Source: VAZQ01 sp963785745
Lineage (GTDB): Bacteria; Pseudomonadota; Alphaproteobacteria; Rhizobiales; Xanthobacteraceae
Direction: 5' to 3'
Length of the DNA: 64,000 nt
Assembly (NCBI GenBank): GCA_963785745.1
Contig: CAWAWR010000027.1
Location: 62,001-126,000, forward strand
Of this stretch, positions 43,176 to 51,879 are shown in pieces. Below the pieces are notes generated by a model. It did not search any database. It was not told the origin of the DNA and worked only from the letters and a program-made list of their open reading frames with translations. The position numbers and the translations under genes were made by a program. How positions within the stretch are numbered: the first letter of the stretch is position 1; each line of letters starts with the position of its first letter.

Positions 43176-44177
43176 CTACTGCCGCTCATGCCTGCGAATG
43201 TCGCGCGGACTATTGGCGTTCAGCAGCTTGTTCACGTTCCCCGACAGGACCGCTTCGCCGTCCTTGCCGAGCGCGCGGATGTCGCGCACGAAATCGCGGA
43301 CCGCTTCGCGCGCGCGGATCTCCTGCGGGTAGTCGGTGGCGAACACGATGCGCGCGGCGGGGATTTCGACCATCGACGATTTGACCGACGTGATCGCGCC
43401 CGCGAAGCCGGCGGTATCGAAGATGAGATTGTTGTTGATGTAGTAGTCGAAATCCTTCGCCGAGCCGGCGCCATGCCGCGGATTGCCCTTGGTGCCCCAG
43501 AAATCCTTGTCCTGATAGCTGCGGATACGGCCGAGCATCGAGGCCATGCCGCCCGACAGGTGCGCCATGTGGATCGTCAAATTCGGATGACGATCGAACA
43601 CGCCGGAATTGACCAGGCGAATGGTCGCCATGATCAGCGAGAATTCACGGCCGACCGAGCGTGCGGTATCGAAGGCGTCGAACTGCTGCGAGTAGTTGAG
43701 CTTCAGCGCGGGGTGCACGAACACGAACATCCCCAGCCGCGCGGCCTCCGTCCAGAACGGCTCGTAGGCGGGATTGTCGAGGAATTTGCCGTCATGCTCG
43801 GAGGTGATGACCACGCCCTGACAGCCGAGCTCATGCCGGCAGCGGTTGAGCTCCTTGAGCGCGTCGGGGCCGCCGAGCGGGTTGGCGTGCGCCGCGGCGA
43901 TGAAGCGGCCGGGATAATCCTTCTCCGCCTTCTTGGCCTTGTCATTGACGAAGCGCGAGGTCTCCAGGTCCGCGCACATGCCCTGCGCGCTGGTCAGCCA
44001 CGCCGCGTCGATGCCGGAGAGGTCCATCATCTTCACGTGCTCGTCGAGATCGTAGAGCAGCGAGTGGATGGTGTAGCTCGGTGCGCCTTGCGCGTCGTAG
44101 TGCAGGATCAACCGGTCACCGGGATCTTCCTTGATGAGTTCGCGCGGCGTGAAGTGGTGCTGGAAATCGACGATCAT
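43176..44177 (-). CDS. amidohydrolase family protein (ACMSD-like)
   Basis: 333 residues of the amidohydrolase-2 TIM-barrel type. It has IVDFQHHFTP at strand 1 in place of a strict HxH, FVFVHPALKLNYSQQFDAF with the metal His, LTIHMAHLSGGMASML with a further His, and the metal Asp in RIVFATDYPQE. Relatives decarboxylate or hydrolyse aromatic-ring products, such as ACMS decarboxylase, gamma-resorcylate decarboxylase and 4-oxalomesaconate hydratase. An epimerase/dehydratase gene lies 55 bp upstream on the same strand, suggesting one catabolic transcript. The exact substrate is unknown. Confidence 0.85.
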   Translation of the reverse strand: MIVDFQHHFTPRELIKEDPGDRLILHYDAQGAPSYTIHSLLYDLDEHVKMMDLSGIDAAWLTSAQGMCADLETSRFVNDKAKKAEKDYPGRFIAAAHANPLGGPDALKELNRCRHELGCQGVVITSEHDGKFLDNPAYEPFWTEAARLGMFVFVHPALKLNYSQQFDAFDTARSVGREFSLIMATIRLVNSGVFDRHPNLTIHMAHLSGGMASMLGRIRSYQDKDFWGTKGNPRHGAGSAKDFDYYINNNLIFDTAGFAGAITSVKSSMVEIPAARIVFATDYPQEIRAREAVRDFVRDIRALGKDGEAVLSGNVNKLLNANSPRDIRRHERQ

Positions 44178-44232
44178 TGACGCGGTCCTTTACGACGAAG
44201 CTTGCAACGAGGAAGTGTCACGAAATCCGGCC

Positions 44233-45162
44233 TTACGCAATCGCGCCCAGTTCGCGCAGCGATCGCGTCACGGCGGTGTCCAGCGGCGTGTGCGGCACCT
44301 TGCCGATAGCGGTGGCGAGCTTGGAGCCGTCGATCCGGTGCGGCACCTGCCAGAGGTAGCCGATATCGGTCAGCTCGCGGCCCATCTTCCAGATGCTGCC
44401 GACGGTGCGCATCATCCACCAGTTGATGTGGCCGACCTTGAGCGGGCGGCCGCTCGCCTTGGCGATGGCCGTGACGAATTCCTGGCCGGTGACGGCGTGT
44501 CCGGGAAAACCGAACGTCTCGAACGGACCCAGCTTCGCGCGGATTCCGGCAAGCCGTATCAACGCGTCGATGTAGTCGGGCAGGTAGGCCCATTCGTGCA
44601 CGACGTCGAGCGGCCCCGGATAGGTGATCTTGTTCTTAGCCAGCTCCTTGACCAGGACGAGGTCGAACCACGATCCGCGCCCGCGGCCGAAAAAATCTCC
44701 CGCGCGCAGGATGATCGTACGGACGCCGCGGTCCGATGCTTCGCGCAGGCGCAGCTCCACCTCGTCGCGCAGCTTGCCCTTGCGCGAGGTCGGTTGCATC
44801 GGCGTCGTTTCGTCGAGCACGGGCGGCATGCCGGCGCCGTAGTTGTAGACATTGCCCGGAAACATCAGCGTCGCGCCGGACTGCTCCGCCGCCTCGATCG
44901 CGGAATAGGCGAGTGGCAGCGCGTGCTGGTCCCAACCGGTGTACGGAGCGTTGAGTGCGTGCAGCACGATGTCGGTGCCGCGCGCTTCCTTGACCGCAAC
45001 CGCGCGATCGTTGGTTTCGATGAGGTCGATGCCTTGCGGCGCGCGCCACGCCGCGCCCGGGCGCACCAGGCCTTTGACGCTCCAACCGGCGTCGCGGAAC
45101 GCTTCCGACGCGGCGAAGCCCAGCCGTCCGGCCGCTCCGAGCACAAGGATCTGGCCGTTCAT
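44233..45162 (-). CDS. NAD(P)-dependent epimerase/dehydratase family protein
   Basis: 309 residues, extended short-chain dehydrogenase type. The Rossmann motif is ILVLGAAGRLGFAASEAF (GxxGxxG). FPGNVYNYG contains the Tyr region, but the usual YxxxK pair is not clear; SRKGKLRDEVELRLRE may provide the Lys. ILRAGDFFGRG follows. Proteins of this pattern act on sugars or are NmrA-like redox sensors. It is followed by the amidohydrolase on the same strand. Substrate unknown. Confidence 0.82.
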   Translation of the reverse strand: MNGQILVLGAAGRLGFAASEAFRDAGWSVKGLVRPGAAWRAPQGIDLIETNDRAVAVKEARGTDIVLHALNAPYTGWDQHALPLAYSAIEAAEQSGATLMFPGNVYNYGAGMPPVLDETTPMQPTSRKGKLRDEVELRLREASDRGVRTIILRAGDFFGRGRGSWFDLVLVKELAKNKITYPGPLDVVHEWAYLPDYIDALIRLAGIRAKLGPFETFGFPGHAVTGQEFVTAIAKASGRPLKVGHINWWMMRTVGSIWKMGRELTDIGYLWQVPHRIDGSKLATAIGKVPHTPLDTAVTRSLRELGAIA

Positions 45163-45187
45163 GCGATTGCAACGCTTTGAGCGGACG

Positions 45188-45736
45188 TCACCGAACGCCG
45201 ACCGTGGTTCGGAACCGGCGTGCGCGGTCCTTCATGATGTCGAAATAGACGCGGAACGTCTGCGCCGGATCGGCGCCGGTGCCGGCCGATCTCACATCGA
45301 TCTCGATGCGCGCGCTGTGGCTGCCGTTCCGCTGCACGTAGGTGTAGGCCTTGGCGTAGCGTTCGTTGGTGTTCCACTTGTTGACGGTGTCCAGTGAGGC
45401 CGGCTTTTGCAGCGTGTAACCGGAATAGAATTGATACGAAGCGCACCTGCGGTCGTCGCGCGCGCCGTCCGCGCAGTCGTAGAAATAGATCGACCAGTCG
45501 TACCCGTCGATCGACATGTTGACGCGCGGGTCGCCGCTGTCGTCGGTGTCGACGCTTGACGTGTAGTTCATGGCCTTCAACTCCCGGACGATGATGCCGG
45601 CCGTGATGCGGTCGGCCGCGCCGCTTGCGGGCGACGATGACGGCGATGGCGCGGACGGCGGTGCTTGCCCGGGCTCGGCGGCCGTGGCGAGGTGACTGAC
45701 GGTGGCAAGAGCCAAGACCAAGGCCAGCCGAAACAT
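45188..45736 (-). CDS. periplasmic YbjN domain-containing protein
   Basis: 182 residues. The signal peptide (FRLALVLALATVSHLATA-AE) and a Pro/Ser linker are followed by a YbjN-type domain: IIVRELKAMNYTSSVDTDDSGDP, IYFYDCADGARDDRRCASYQ and ASLDTVNKWNTNERYAKAY. YbjN-like proteins resemble secretion chaperones in fold; this exported version is common in rhizobia, with no known function. The stop lies 25 bp upstream of the epimerase start on the same strand. Confidence 0.72.
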   Translation of the reverse strand: MFRLALVLALATVSHLATAAEPGQAPPSAPSPSSSPASGAADRITAGIIVRELKAMNYTSSVDTDDSGDPRVNMSIDGYDWSIYFYDCADGARDDRRCASYQFYSGYTLQKPASLDTVNKWNTNERYAKAYTYVQRNGSHSARIEIDVRSAGTGADPAQTFRVYFDIMKDRARRFRTTVGVR

Positions 45737-45942
45737 GGGTATCCGTCCTGCGAGGTTGCGCGGTTTGTGCAGCAGAGGAGGCGAAAGTTAGCAGGCGGCG
45801 TTTCGGCCTGCCAGCGGCCGGAGCGGCCGCAATATGGCGATGGGAGACCACGCCACGACCGGCGGCTGCATCATCATAATGTGAACCCGGTTCCGCCGCA
45901 CCGCGCATGGTCGCTCGGCCATTGCGGTGATATTTGTTTTCG

Positions 45943-46137
45943 ATGACCGATGTCCTTGTCTACGCACTGGTGCCGCTCGCGCTCTTCGTCGTCGCGGGTG
46001 TCCTGCTGGCCGGCTTCCTGAATTTTGCGCGGGGTGGCTCGCCGCACACGTCTCAGAAGCTGATGCGCTGGCGCGTTTTGATGCAGTTCGTTGCACTCGT
46101 CGTCATCATGCTGGCGATCTGGGCTATCCGCGGATGA
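45943..46137 (+). CDS. small two-helix membrane protein (HIG1/twin-transmembrane type)
   Basis: 64 residues. Two membrane helices (LVYALVPLALFVVAGVLLAGF and VLMQFVALVVIMLAIWAI) flank a polar loop containing the HTSQKLMRWRV motif typical of HIG1-domain proteins, which associate with respiratory supercomplexes in mitochondria and alphaproteobacteria. In Bradyrhizobiaceae such a gene often lies next to the cobalamin adenosyltransferase gene, as here with one gene between. The ATG at 45943 is preferred to a TTG at 45934. Confidence 0.8.
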   Translation: MTDVLVYALVPLALFVVAGVLLAGFLNFARGGSPHTSQKLMRWRVLMQFVALVVIMLAIWAIRG

Positions 46138-46277
46138 CCTGGTCGTGGCATTTCCGCAACAGGTGTAATCGTCTTTTTCGGGATAAGCAGATTTCGATCA
46201 ACACGCGACATTCATTTCGGCTATTCGTGCTGACTTGCCGGGCGGATATTTCTACGGGGAATTGAGCGGGCATTACA

Positions 46278-46913
46278 GTGCGGCGGCTGTCCCACATTTT
46301 GGGAGCGGTTTTCTTGCAGACCGCGGTGCTCTTCTGGCCGGCTGTGGTCACGGCCGCCGATTTCCCATCGGCTGAGCGTCGTGCGGCCCCTGCGCCTGTC
46401 GTGGCTGTCGCTCCGTCGTACGCATACGATCCCAATCGCTTTGAAATCCGTTTTGGGGCGCTGGCGCACGGCGTCGGAAGCTGGGAATCCGGAACCTTCG
46501 ACCTGAGCGCCGACGTCGTGACTCCGCGGCTGTGGGCGGTCTCGCCAGTTTGGTGGGATTTCCTGGTCCCGCGCCTGCGTTTCGGCGGCGCGGTCAATCT
46601 GGATGGGCGCACGAGTGTCGTTTACGCCGACGTGCTGTGGAGCATTCCGCTGATGGACCGCTGGTTCGTCGAAGGTTTCGTCGGTCCTTCAGTTCACAAC
46701 GGCAAACTCGCCGGCGTTCCCGGGCAGTACGTGCAGCTCGGCTGCCGCGCTCTGTTCCATGCCGGCGGTTCGATCGGTTTCGTTCCCATTCCCAAGTGGA
46801 GCGTGATCGCCACCTTCGAGCATCTGTCCAACGGCAACAGCCTCTTCGGAACCGGTTGTCCGCAAAATCAGGGCCTCAACAACTACGGCGTCAAGATCGG
46901 GTACTCGTTCTGA
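46278..46913 (+). CDS. acyloxyacyl hydrolase / PagL-like lipid A 3-O-deacylase
   Basis: 211 residues with a signal peptide (HILGAVFLQTAVLFWPAVVTA-AD) and an eight-stranded barrel. The C-terminal part has the PagL active-site pattern IATFEHLSNGNSLFG (His-x-Ser-Asn) and ends in an outer-membrane-type strand (NNYGVKIGYSF). The enzyme would remove a 3-linked acyl chain from lipid A in the outer membrane. The start is a GTG at 46278 with a weak ribosome-binding site. Alphaproteobacterial lipid A has unusual very long acyl chains, so the exact bond cut is uncertain. Confidence 0.78.
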   Translation: MRRLSHILGAVFLQTAVLFWPAVVTAADFPSAERRAAPAPVVAVAPSYAYDPNRFEIRFGALAHGVGSWESGTFDLSADVVTPRLWAVSPVWWDFLVPRLRFGGAVNLDGRTSVVYADVLWSIPLMDRWFVEGFVGPSVHNGKLAGVPGQYVQLGCRALFHAGGSIGFVPIPKWSVIATFEHLSNGNSLFGTGCPQNQGLNNYGVKIGYSF

Positions 46914-47048
46914 TCCGCCGGACGGAACGATAAACCGCCCCAATCCCAACGACTTCGCCTGCTGAGACGTGCTATCATCGCGTGATTGCGCCGCCGGCAT
47001 TCCCGATGTCTTGCGGCGGATCCTGTGTACCTGGATCAGTTGTTCCGA

Positions 47049-47624
47049 ATGGTCACTCTCAACCGCATCTATACGCGCACCGGCGACGACGGCACCACGG
47101 CGCTTGGCTCCGGTGACCGGCGCAAGAAATACGACCTGCGCGTCTCCGCCTACGGCACGCTGGACGAAGTCAACGCGGTGATCGGCGTCGCGCGCCTCCA
47201 CACCGGCGGCGATCAGCAGGTCGATAGCGCGCTGGCGCGCATCCAGAACGATCTCTTTGACGTCGAAGCGGAACTCTGCCTCGCCACCAAAGGTCCGGGC
47301 GGCGCCGCGCTCACGGTGACGGCGGCGCAGGTCGCGTGGCTGGAAGGCGAGATCGATCGCCTCAATGAGGAGCTCGCGCCGCTCAAGTCGTTCGTGCTGC
47401 CGGGCGGCAGCGCGGCCGCGGCCTATCTCCATCTCGCGCGCACGGTCTGCCGCCGCGCGGAGCGCATCATGGTCGAGCTCAAGGATCAGCAGCCGGGTGA
47501 GGATGTGTCGCCGGATGCGCTGAAATACGTCAACCGGTTGTCCGACTATCTCTTCGTCGCGAGCCGCTTCATGAACGGCAAAGGCGCGACCGACGTGCTT
47601 TGGGCGCCCGGCCGGAATCGGTGA
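47049..47624 (+). CDS. cob(I)yrinic acid a,c-diamide adenosyltransferase, PduO type
   Basis: Makes adenosylcobalamin from cob(I)alamin and ATP. 191 residues: the ATP site IYTRTGDDGTTALGSGDRRKK at the N-terminus, then LRVSAYGTLDEVNAVIGVA, the trimer-interface helix region KSFVLPGGSAAAAYLHLART, and CRRAERIMVEL with YVNRLSDYLFVASRF at the end. All are PduO hallmarks. Adenosylcobalamin is the cofactor of methylmalonyl- and ethylmalonyl-CoA mutases, which fits the Mcd-like enzyme 4 kb upstream. A rhomboid gene starts 10 bp downstream, suggesting co-transcription. Confidence 0.92.
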   Translation: MVTLNRIYTRTGDDGTTALGSGDRRKKYDLRVSAYGTLDEVNAVIGVARLHTGGDQQVDSALARIQNDLFDVEAELCLATKGPGGAALTVTAAQVAWLEGEIDRLNEELAPLKSFVLPGGSAAAAYLHLARTVCRRAERIMVELKDQQPGEDVSPDALKYVNRLSDYLFVASRFMNGKGATDVLWAPGRNR

Positions 47625-47634
47625 GCTCAATCCG

Positions 47635-48378
47635 ATGGTCATGCCGCTCTATGACGACAATCCGTTCAAGCTGCCGCACAGGCCGGTGGTGACCTGGGGC
47701 CTGATCGGATTCACCATCGTCGCGTTCATTTTCGAATTCAGCGCCAACGACAATCCGACCGTGATCGCCAACCAGTTTGGCGTGATCCCGGCTGCGGTGT
47801 CCGGCGCCTACTATTTCCCCGGCGCGATCAGCCCGTGGCTGACTCTCATCACCTACCAGTTCCTGCATGCCGACATCGTGCACCTGGTGGGCAACCTGAT
47901 CTTCGTCTGGGTCTTCGCCGACAATGTCGAGCAGGCGCTCGGCCGCTGGCGTTTCCTGGCGTTCTATCTGCTGGTCGGCGCCGCGGGCGGGTTGGCCTTC
48001 GTGTTCAGCGATCCAGGATCGCATGTGCCGCTCATCGGGGCGTCGGGTTCGGTCTCCGGCGTCGTGATCGCGTACCTGATGCTGCGTCCCTGCGCCAAGC
48101 TGACCGCGCTGGTCCTCGGCATTCCGTTGCGCATCAGCGCCTATTGGATCATCGGCGTGTTCATAACCATCCAGTTCATCAATCTCGGGTCGGCGACGAA
48201 GAGCGACGTCGCCTGGTGGTGCCATGTCGGCGGCATGCTGGCGGGCGGCCTGCTGTTCCCGCTGATGAAGCAGCCTGGGGTGAGGCTGTTTGAATGTATC
48301 CGCCCCGGCGATATCCAGCTTGAGTCCTCACCGACGCTGCCCGGACCCGCGCATCTGCCCCGACGCCTGCCACGTTGA
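47635..48378 (+). CDS. rhomboid family intramembrane serine protease
   Basis: 247 residues with six to seven membrane helices. The conserved L1-loop HxxxH region is LHADIVHLVGNLIFVWVF; the catalytic Ser137 lies in LIGASGSVSGV and the catalytic His197 in WWCHVGGMLAGG. It cleaves membrane-anchored proteins within the bilayer; the substrate is unknown. It starts 10 bp after the adenosyltransferase gene. The cytoplasmic tail (ESSPTLPGPAHLPRRLPR) is Pro/Arg-rich and probably disordered. Confidence 0.9.
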   Translation: MVMPLYDDNPFKLPHRPVVTWGLIGFTIVAFIFEFSANDNPTVIANQFGVIPAAVSGAYYFPGAISPWLTLITYQFLHADIVHLVGNLIFVWVFADNVEQALGRWRFLAFYLLVGAAGGLAFVFSDPGSHVPLIGASGSVSGVVIAYLMLRPCAKLTALVLGIPLRISAYWIIGVFITIQFINLGSATKSDVAWWCHVGGMLAGGLLFPLMKQPGVRLFECIRPGDIQLESSPTLPGPAHLPRRLPR

Positions 48379-48469
48379 CCCCGGGCCGGTGCGCCAGTAG
48401 CTTGCCCCGCCACTCGCCCCGCCATGGCCGGGGCCACCCGGTTAAGCGCTCCGAACGAGAAAAGCCTCC

Positions 48470-49219
48470 ATGAAAATCCTGGTGCCCGTGAAGCGGGTCG
48501 TGGACTACAACGTCAAGATCCGCGTCAAGAGCGACGGGTCCGGCGTCGAACTTGCGAACGTGAAGATGTCGATGAACCCCTTCGACGAGATCGCCGTCGA
48601 GGAGGCGATCCGCCTGAAGGAGAAGGGACAGGCGACCGAGATCGTCGTCGTGTCGATCGGGCCGGCGCAAGCCGCCGAGACGATCCGCACCGCGCTCGCG
48701 ATGGGCGCCGACCGCGGCATCCTGGTGAAGGTGGACTCGATCGTCGAGCCGCTCGCGGTCGCGAAAATCCTCAAGGCGATCGTCGATCAGGAGAAGCCTG
48801 GGCTCGTCATCCTCGGCAAGCAGGCGATCGACGACGACTGCAACCAGACCGGCCAGATGCTGGCCGCGCTCACCGGCTGGCCGCAGGGAACCTTCGCGTC
48901 GAAGATCGTGATCGAAGGCGACAGCATGCTGGTGACCCGCGAGGTCGACGGCGGATTGCAGACCGTCAAGCTCAAGGCGCCCGCGATCGTCACCACCGAC
49001 CTGCGTCTCAACGAGCCGCGCTATGCGAGCCTGCCGAACATCATGAAGGCGAAGAAGAAGCCGATCGAGGACAAGACGCCCGACGCCTATGGCGTCGACG
49101 TGTCGCCGCGCATCGAGGTGATGAAGACGACCGAGCCGCCGGGCCGCAAGTCCGGCGCCAAGGTGAAGACCGTCGCCGAGCTGGTCGACAAGCTCAAGAA
49201 CGAGGCGGGGGTCATCTGA
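48470..49219 (+). CDS. etfB: electron transfer flavoprotein subunit beta
   Basis: 249 residues. The AMP-binding ETF-beta fold shows MKILVPVKRVVDYNVKIRVK at the start, MSMNPFDEIAVEEAIRLKEK, the signature region PGLVILGKQAIDDDCNQTGQ and VTTDLRLNEPRYASLPNIMK. Together with EtfA it carries electrons from acyl-CoA dehydrogenases to the quinone pool through ETF-QO. Its stop TGA overlaps the etfA ATG by one base (TGATG), so translation is coupled. Confidence 0.96.
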   Translation: MKILVPVKRVVDYNVKIRVKSDGSGVELANVKMSMNPFDEIAVEEAIRLKEKGQATEIVVVSIGPAQAAETIRTALAMGADRGILVKVDSIVEPLAVAKILKAIVDQEKPGLVILGKQAIDDDCNQTGQMLAALTGWPQGTFASKIVIEGDSMLVTREVDGGLQTVKLKAPAIVTTDLRLNEPRYASLPNIMKAKKKPIEDKTPDAYGVDVSPRIEVMKTTEPPGRKSGAKVKTVAELVDKLKNEAGVI

Positions 49220-50163
49220 TGACGACGCTGCTCGTTGCCGAACACGACAACAAATCGCTCAAGGACGCGACCAACAAGGCGCTCACCGCCGCCAAGGCGC
49301 TCGGCCAGCCGGTGCATGTGCTGGTGGCGGGCAAAGGCGCCCGCGCCGTCGCCGAAGCAGCGTCGAAGCTCGACGGCGTCGCCAAAGTGCTGGTCGCCGA
49401 CAATGCGTCCTACGAGCACATGCTGGCGGAGCCGCTGGCGGCGCTCGTGGTCTCGCTGGCGCCGTCCTACGACGCGATCGTTTCGCCCGCGACCACCACC
49501 GGCAAGAATTTCATGCCGCGCGTCGCAGCGCTGCTCGACGTGATGCAGATATCCGACATCATCAAGGTGGTCGCCCCCGACACGTTCGAGCGGCTGATCT
49601 ATGCCGGCAACGCGGTGCAGACCGTGCGCTCGAAGGACAAGACCAAGGTCATCACGGTCCGCATATCGACCTTCCAGGCGACCGGCGAGGGCGGTTCCGC
49701 GCCGATCGAGGACGCGGCGGCCGTGGCCGATCCGGCGATCTCGTCGTTTGCCGGCGAAGAACTGTCCAAGTCCGACCGTCCGGAATTGACCTCGGCGAAG
49801 ATCATCATCTCCGGCGGACGCGCGATGCAAAGCCGGGAGAATTTTACCAAATATATCGAGCCGGTCGCCGATCAGCTCGGCGCCGCGGTCGGCGCATCGC
49901 GCGCGGCGGTGGATGCCGGCTATGCGCCCAACGACTGGCAGGTCGGCCAGACCGGCAAGGTGGTGGCGCCGGAGCTCTATATCGCGGTCGGGATCTCGGG
50001 GGCGATCCAGCACCTGGCCGGCATGAAGGACTCCAAGGTGATCGTGGCGATCAACAAGGATGAGGAGGCCCCGATCTTCCAGGTGGCCGACTACGGCCTG
50101 GTGGCGGACCTCTACCAGGCCCTGCCGGAATTGGCTCAGGAACTGGGTAAAGTCCGGCGTTGA
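49219..50163 (+). CDS. etfA: electron transfer flavoprotein subunit alpha
   Basis: 314 residues. The N-terminal domain pairs with EtfB. The C-terminal FAD domain begins near 195 with KIIISGGRAMQSRENF and contains GYAPNDWQVGQTGKVVAPEL, IAVGISGAIQHLAGMKDSK and INKDEEAPIFQVADYGLV, all FAD contacts. The start overlaps the etfB stop. The third gene of the set, 3-hydroxybutyryl-CoA dehydrogenase, follows after 130 bp. Confidence 0.96.
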   Translation: MTTLLVAEHDNKSLKDATNKALTAAKALGQPVHVLVAGKGARAVAEAASKLDGVAKVLVADNASYEHMLAEPLAALVVSLAPSYDAIVSPATTTGKNFMPRVAALLDVMQISDIIKVVAPDTFERLIYAGNAVQTVRSKDKTKVITVRISTFQATGEGGSAPIEDAAAVADPAISSFAGEELSKSDRPELTSAKIIISGGRAMQSRENFTKYIEPVADQLGAAVGASRAAVDAGYAPNDWQVGQTGKVVAPELYIAVGISGAIQHLAGMKDSKVIVAINKDEEAPIFQVADYGLVADLYQALPELAQELGKVRR

Positions 50164-50293
50164 CCTTACCGAAGGTTTAGCCTGGCGGCGGTGGCACCGG
50201 GCGAGGGTTCGGCGTAAATAAGGGGCGAAGGGCAGAGTTATGAGCGACGTCAGGGATCGCCCGAAGGCGCGCAGCGCCGAACGGACAGAGGCA

Positions 50294-51175
50294 ATGGCAT
50301 TGAACATACGCAAGATCGGCGTCATCGGCGCCGGTCAGATGGGTAGCGGCATCGCCCATGTCTGTGCGCTGGGTGGCCTCAACGTGCTGCTCAACGATGT
50401 GTCGGCCGACCGCATCAAGGCGGGGATGGCCACCATCAACGGCAACATGGCGCGGCAGGTAAGCCGTAAGCGCATCACTGACGAGGAACGGCAGGCCGCG
50501 CTCAAGCGCATTGCGGCGGCCGACAGTTTCGACGCGCTCGGCGACTGCGACCTCGTGATCGAGGCCGCGACCGAGAAGGAAGACGTCAAGCGCAGCATCT
50601 TCGCCAATCTCTGCGCATCGCTGAAGCCCGACGCCATCGTGGGCAGCAATACATCGTCGATCTCGATCACGCGGCTGGCGTCCTCGACCGACCGGCCCGA
50701 GCGCTTCATCGGCATCCACTTCATGAATCCGGTGCCGTTGATGGAACTGGTCGAGGTGATCCGCGGCATCGCCACCGACGACCAGACTTTCGAGGCGACC
50801 AAGGAATTCGTCACCAAGCTCGGCAAGACCATCGCGGTGGCCGAGGACTTCCCGGCGTTCATCGTCAACCGCGTGTTGATGCCGATGATCAACGAGGCGA
50901 TCTACACGCTCTACGAAGGCGTGGGGAACGTCGAAGGGATCGATACCGCCATGCGGCTCGGCGCGCACCATCCGATGGGACCGCTCGAGCTTGCCGACTT
51001 CATCGGCCTCGATACCTGCCTCTCCGTCATGCAGGTGCTGCACGACGGGCTCGCGAACTCGAAGTACCGTCCGTGTCCGCTGCTGGTGAAATACGTCGAA
51101 GCCGGCTGGCTCGGCCGCAAGACCCAGCGCGGCTTCTACGACTACCGCGGCCAGAAGCCGGTGCCGACGCGCTGA
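50294..51175 (+). CDS. 3-hydroxybutyryl-CoA dehydrogenase
   Basis: Interconverts 3-hydroxybutyryl-CoA and acetoacetyl-CoA with NAD(P). 293 residues: Rossmann motif IGVIGAGQMGSGIAHVCALG, catalytic Ser in VGSNTSSISITRLA, catalytic His in FIGIHFMNPVPLMELVEVI, and Asn in FIVNRVLMPMINEAIYTLYE; the C-terminal dimer domain contains HHPMGPLELADFIGLD. The ATG at 50294 gives the normal length; the frame extends upstream to 50240 (MSDVRDRPK), which is less likely. It follows etfBA in the order common to rhizobial genomes. Usually named hbd or paaH-like. Confidence 0.93.
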   Translation: MALNIRKIGVIGAGQMGSGIAHVCALGGLNVLLNDVSADRIKAGMATINGNMARQVSRKRITDEERQAALKRIAAADSFDALGDCDLVIEAATEKEDVKRSIFANLCASLKPDAIVGSNTSSISITRLASSTDRPERFIGIHFMNPVPLMELVEVIRGIATDDQTFEATKEFVTKLGKTIAVAEDFPAFIVNRVLMPMINEAIYTLYEGVGNVEGIDTAMRLGAHHPMGPLELADFIGLDTCLSVMQVLHDGLANSKYRPCPLLVKYVEAGWLGRKTQRGFYDYRGQKPVPTR

Positions 51176-51189
51176 ACGCCCGCTGCGAT

Positions 51190-51798
51190 CTATTGCTTCC
51201 GCCGTCCGACTGCCAAGGCTGCGAAGGCAGCGTAGAACACTTCGTCTGGGACCAGGTCCGGCGTCAGGAATCTGTGGAACAGCAGTCCTTCAGTCATGGC
51301 GTGTATCACGCGAACCAAGATGTCCGGCGGCATCGGCAGTTCGTCGTCGTCAGCGACGGTGCGCAGCCACGCGGCGCCCGCATCGTAATCTCTGGCCGTG
51401 ATTTGGTGCACCCGAGCGCGTAGCTCCTCGTTGGTCAGGGCATAGGCCCGTCCCGTCAAGGCACCCACCGCCGCGATACGGCGTTCGGGGATTGCCGCCA
51501 CTGTCGCCTCGGCCAGGGCGCGCATCTTCTCGGCGAAGCTTGAGCCCGGCCTGAACGCGGGTTTGATGGGCGCCCAGTAGACTTCGGCGAGGGCCGTGAA
51601 GAGTTCGTCGCGGTTCTTGAAGTTTCCGTAGATCGCCCCGCTGGTCATGCCCGCGCGCGACGCAACCTCTTGCAGCGTCGTGCGCTCGTAGCCCTTTTCC
51701 CGGATCAACTCGCGGGCGGCCGCGAGCAGCTTCGCGCGCGTGCGAGCGCGTTTGTCGCCTTTTGGCCGCCGGCGCGGATCGAAAGCGTCGTGTGTCAT
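51190..51798 (-). CDS. TetR/AcrR family transcriptional regulator
   Basis: 202 residues. The N-terminal helix-turn-helix is LQEVASRAGMTSGAIYGNFKNRDELFTAL, seen in two landmarks: TTLQEVASRAGMTSGAIYGN and FKNRDELF. The ligand-binding half is all helical and not assignable. It is divergent from a beta-lactamase-fold hydrolase gene across an 81-bp AT-rich gap that contains an inverted repeat, so it probably represses that gene and itself. Confidence 0.88.
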   Translation of the reverse strand: MTHDAFDPRRRPKGDKRARTRAKLLAAARELIREKGYERTTLQEVASRAGMTSGAIYGNFKNRDELFTALAEVYWAPIKPAFRPGSSFAEKMRALAEATVAAIPERRIAAVGALTGRAYALTNEELRARVHQITARDYDAGAAWLRTVADDDELPMPPDILVRVIHAMTEGLLFHRFLTPDLVPDEVFYAAFAALAVGRRKQ

Positions 51799-51879
51799 CG
51801 GGTTGAAATTAGCTATTGCATATTTAATAGAAAGACTATTTTATAATATCAGTATTTTATCTGTGCGTAAGGGGTTGTG
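51799..51879. promoter_or_regulatory. AT-rich divergent promoter with a candidate TetR operator
   Basis: The gap is far richer in A and T than the rest of the window. TATTTAATAG (51821-51830) and CTATTTTATA (51836-51845) form an inverted repeat matching at 8 of 10 positions around a 5-bp AAAGA spacer. It is central between the two start codons, as expected for a TetR operator. Inference from position and symmetry only. Confidence 0.5.
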
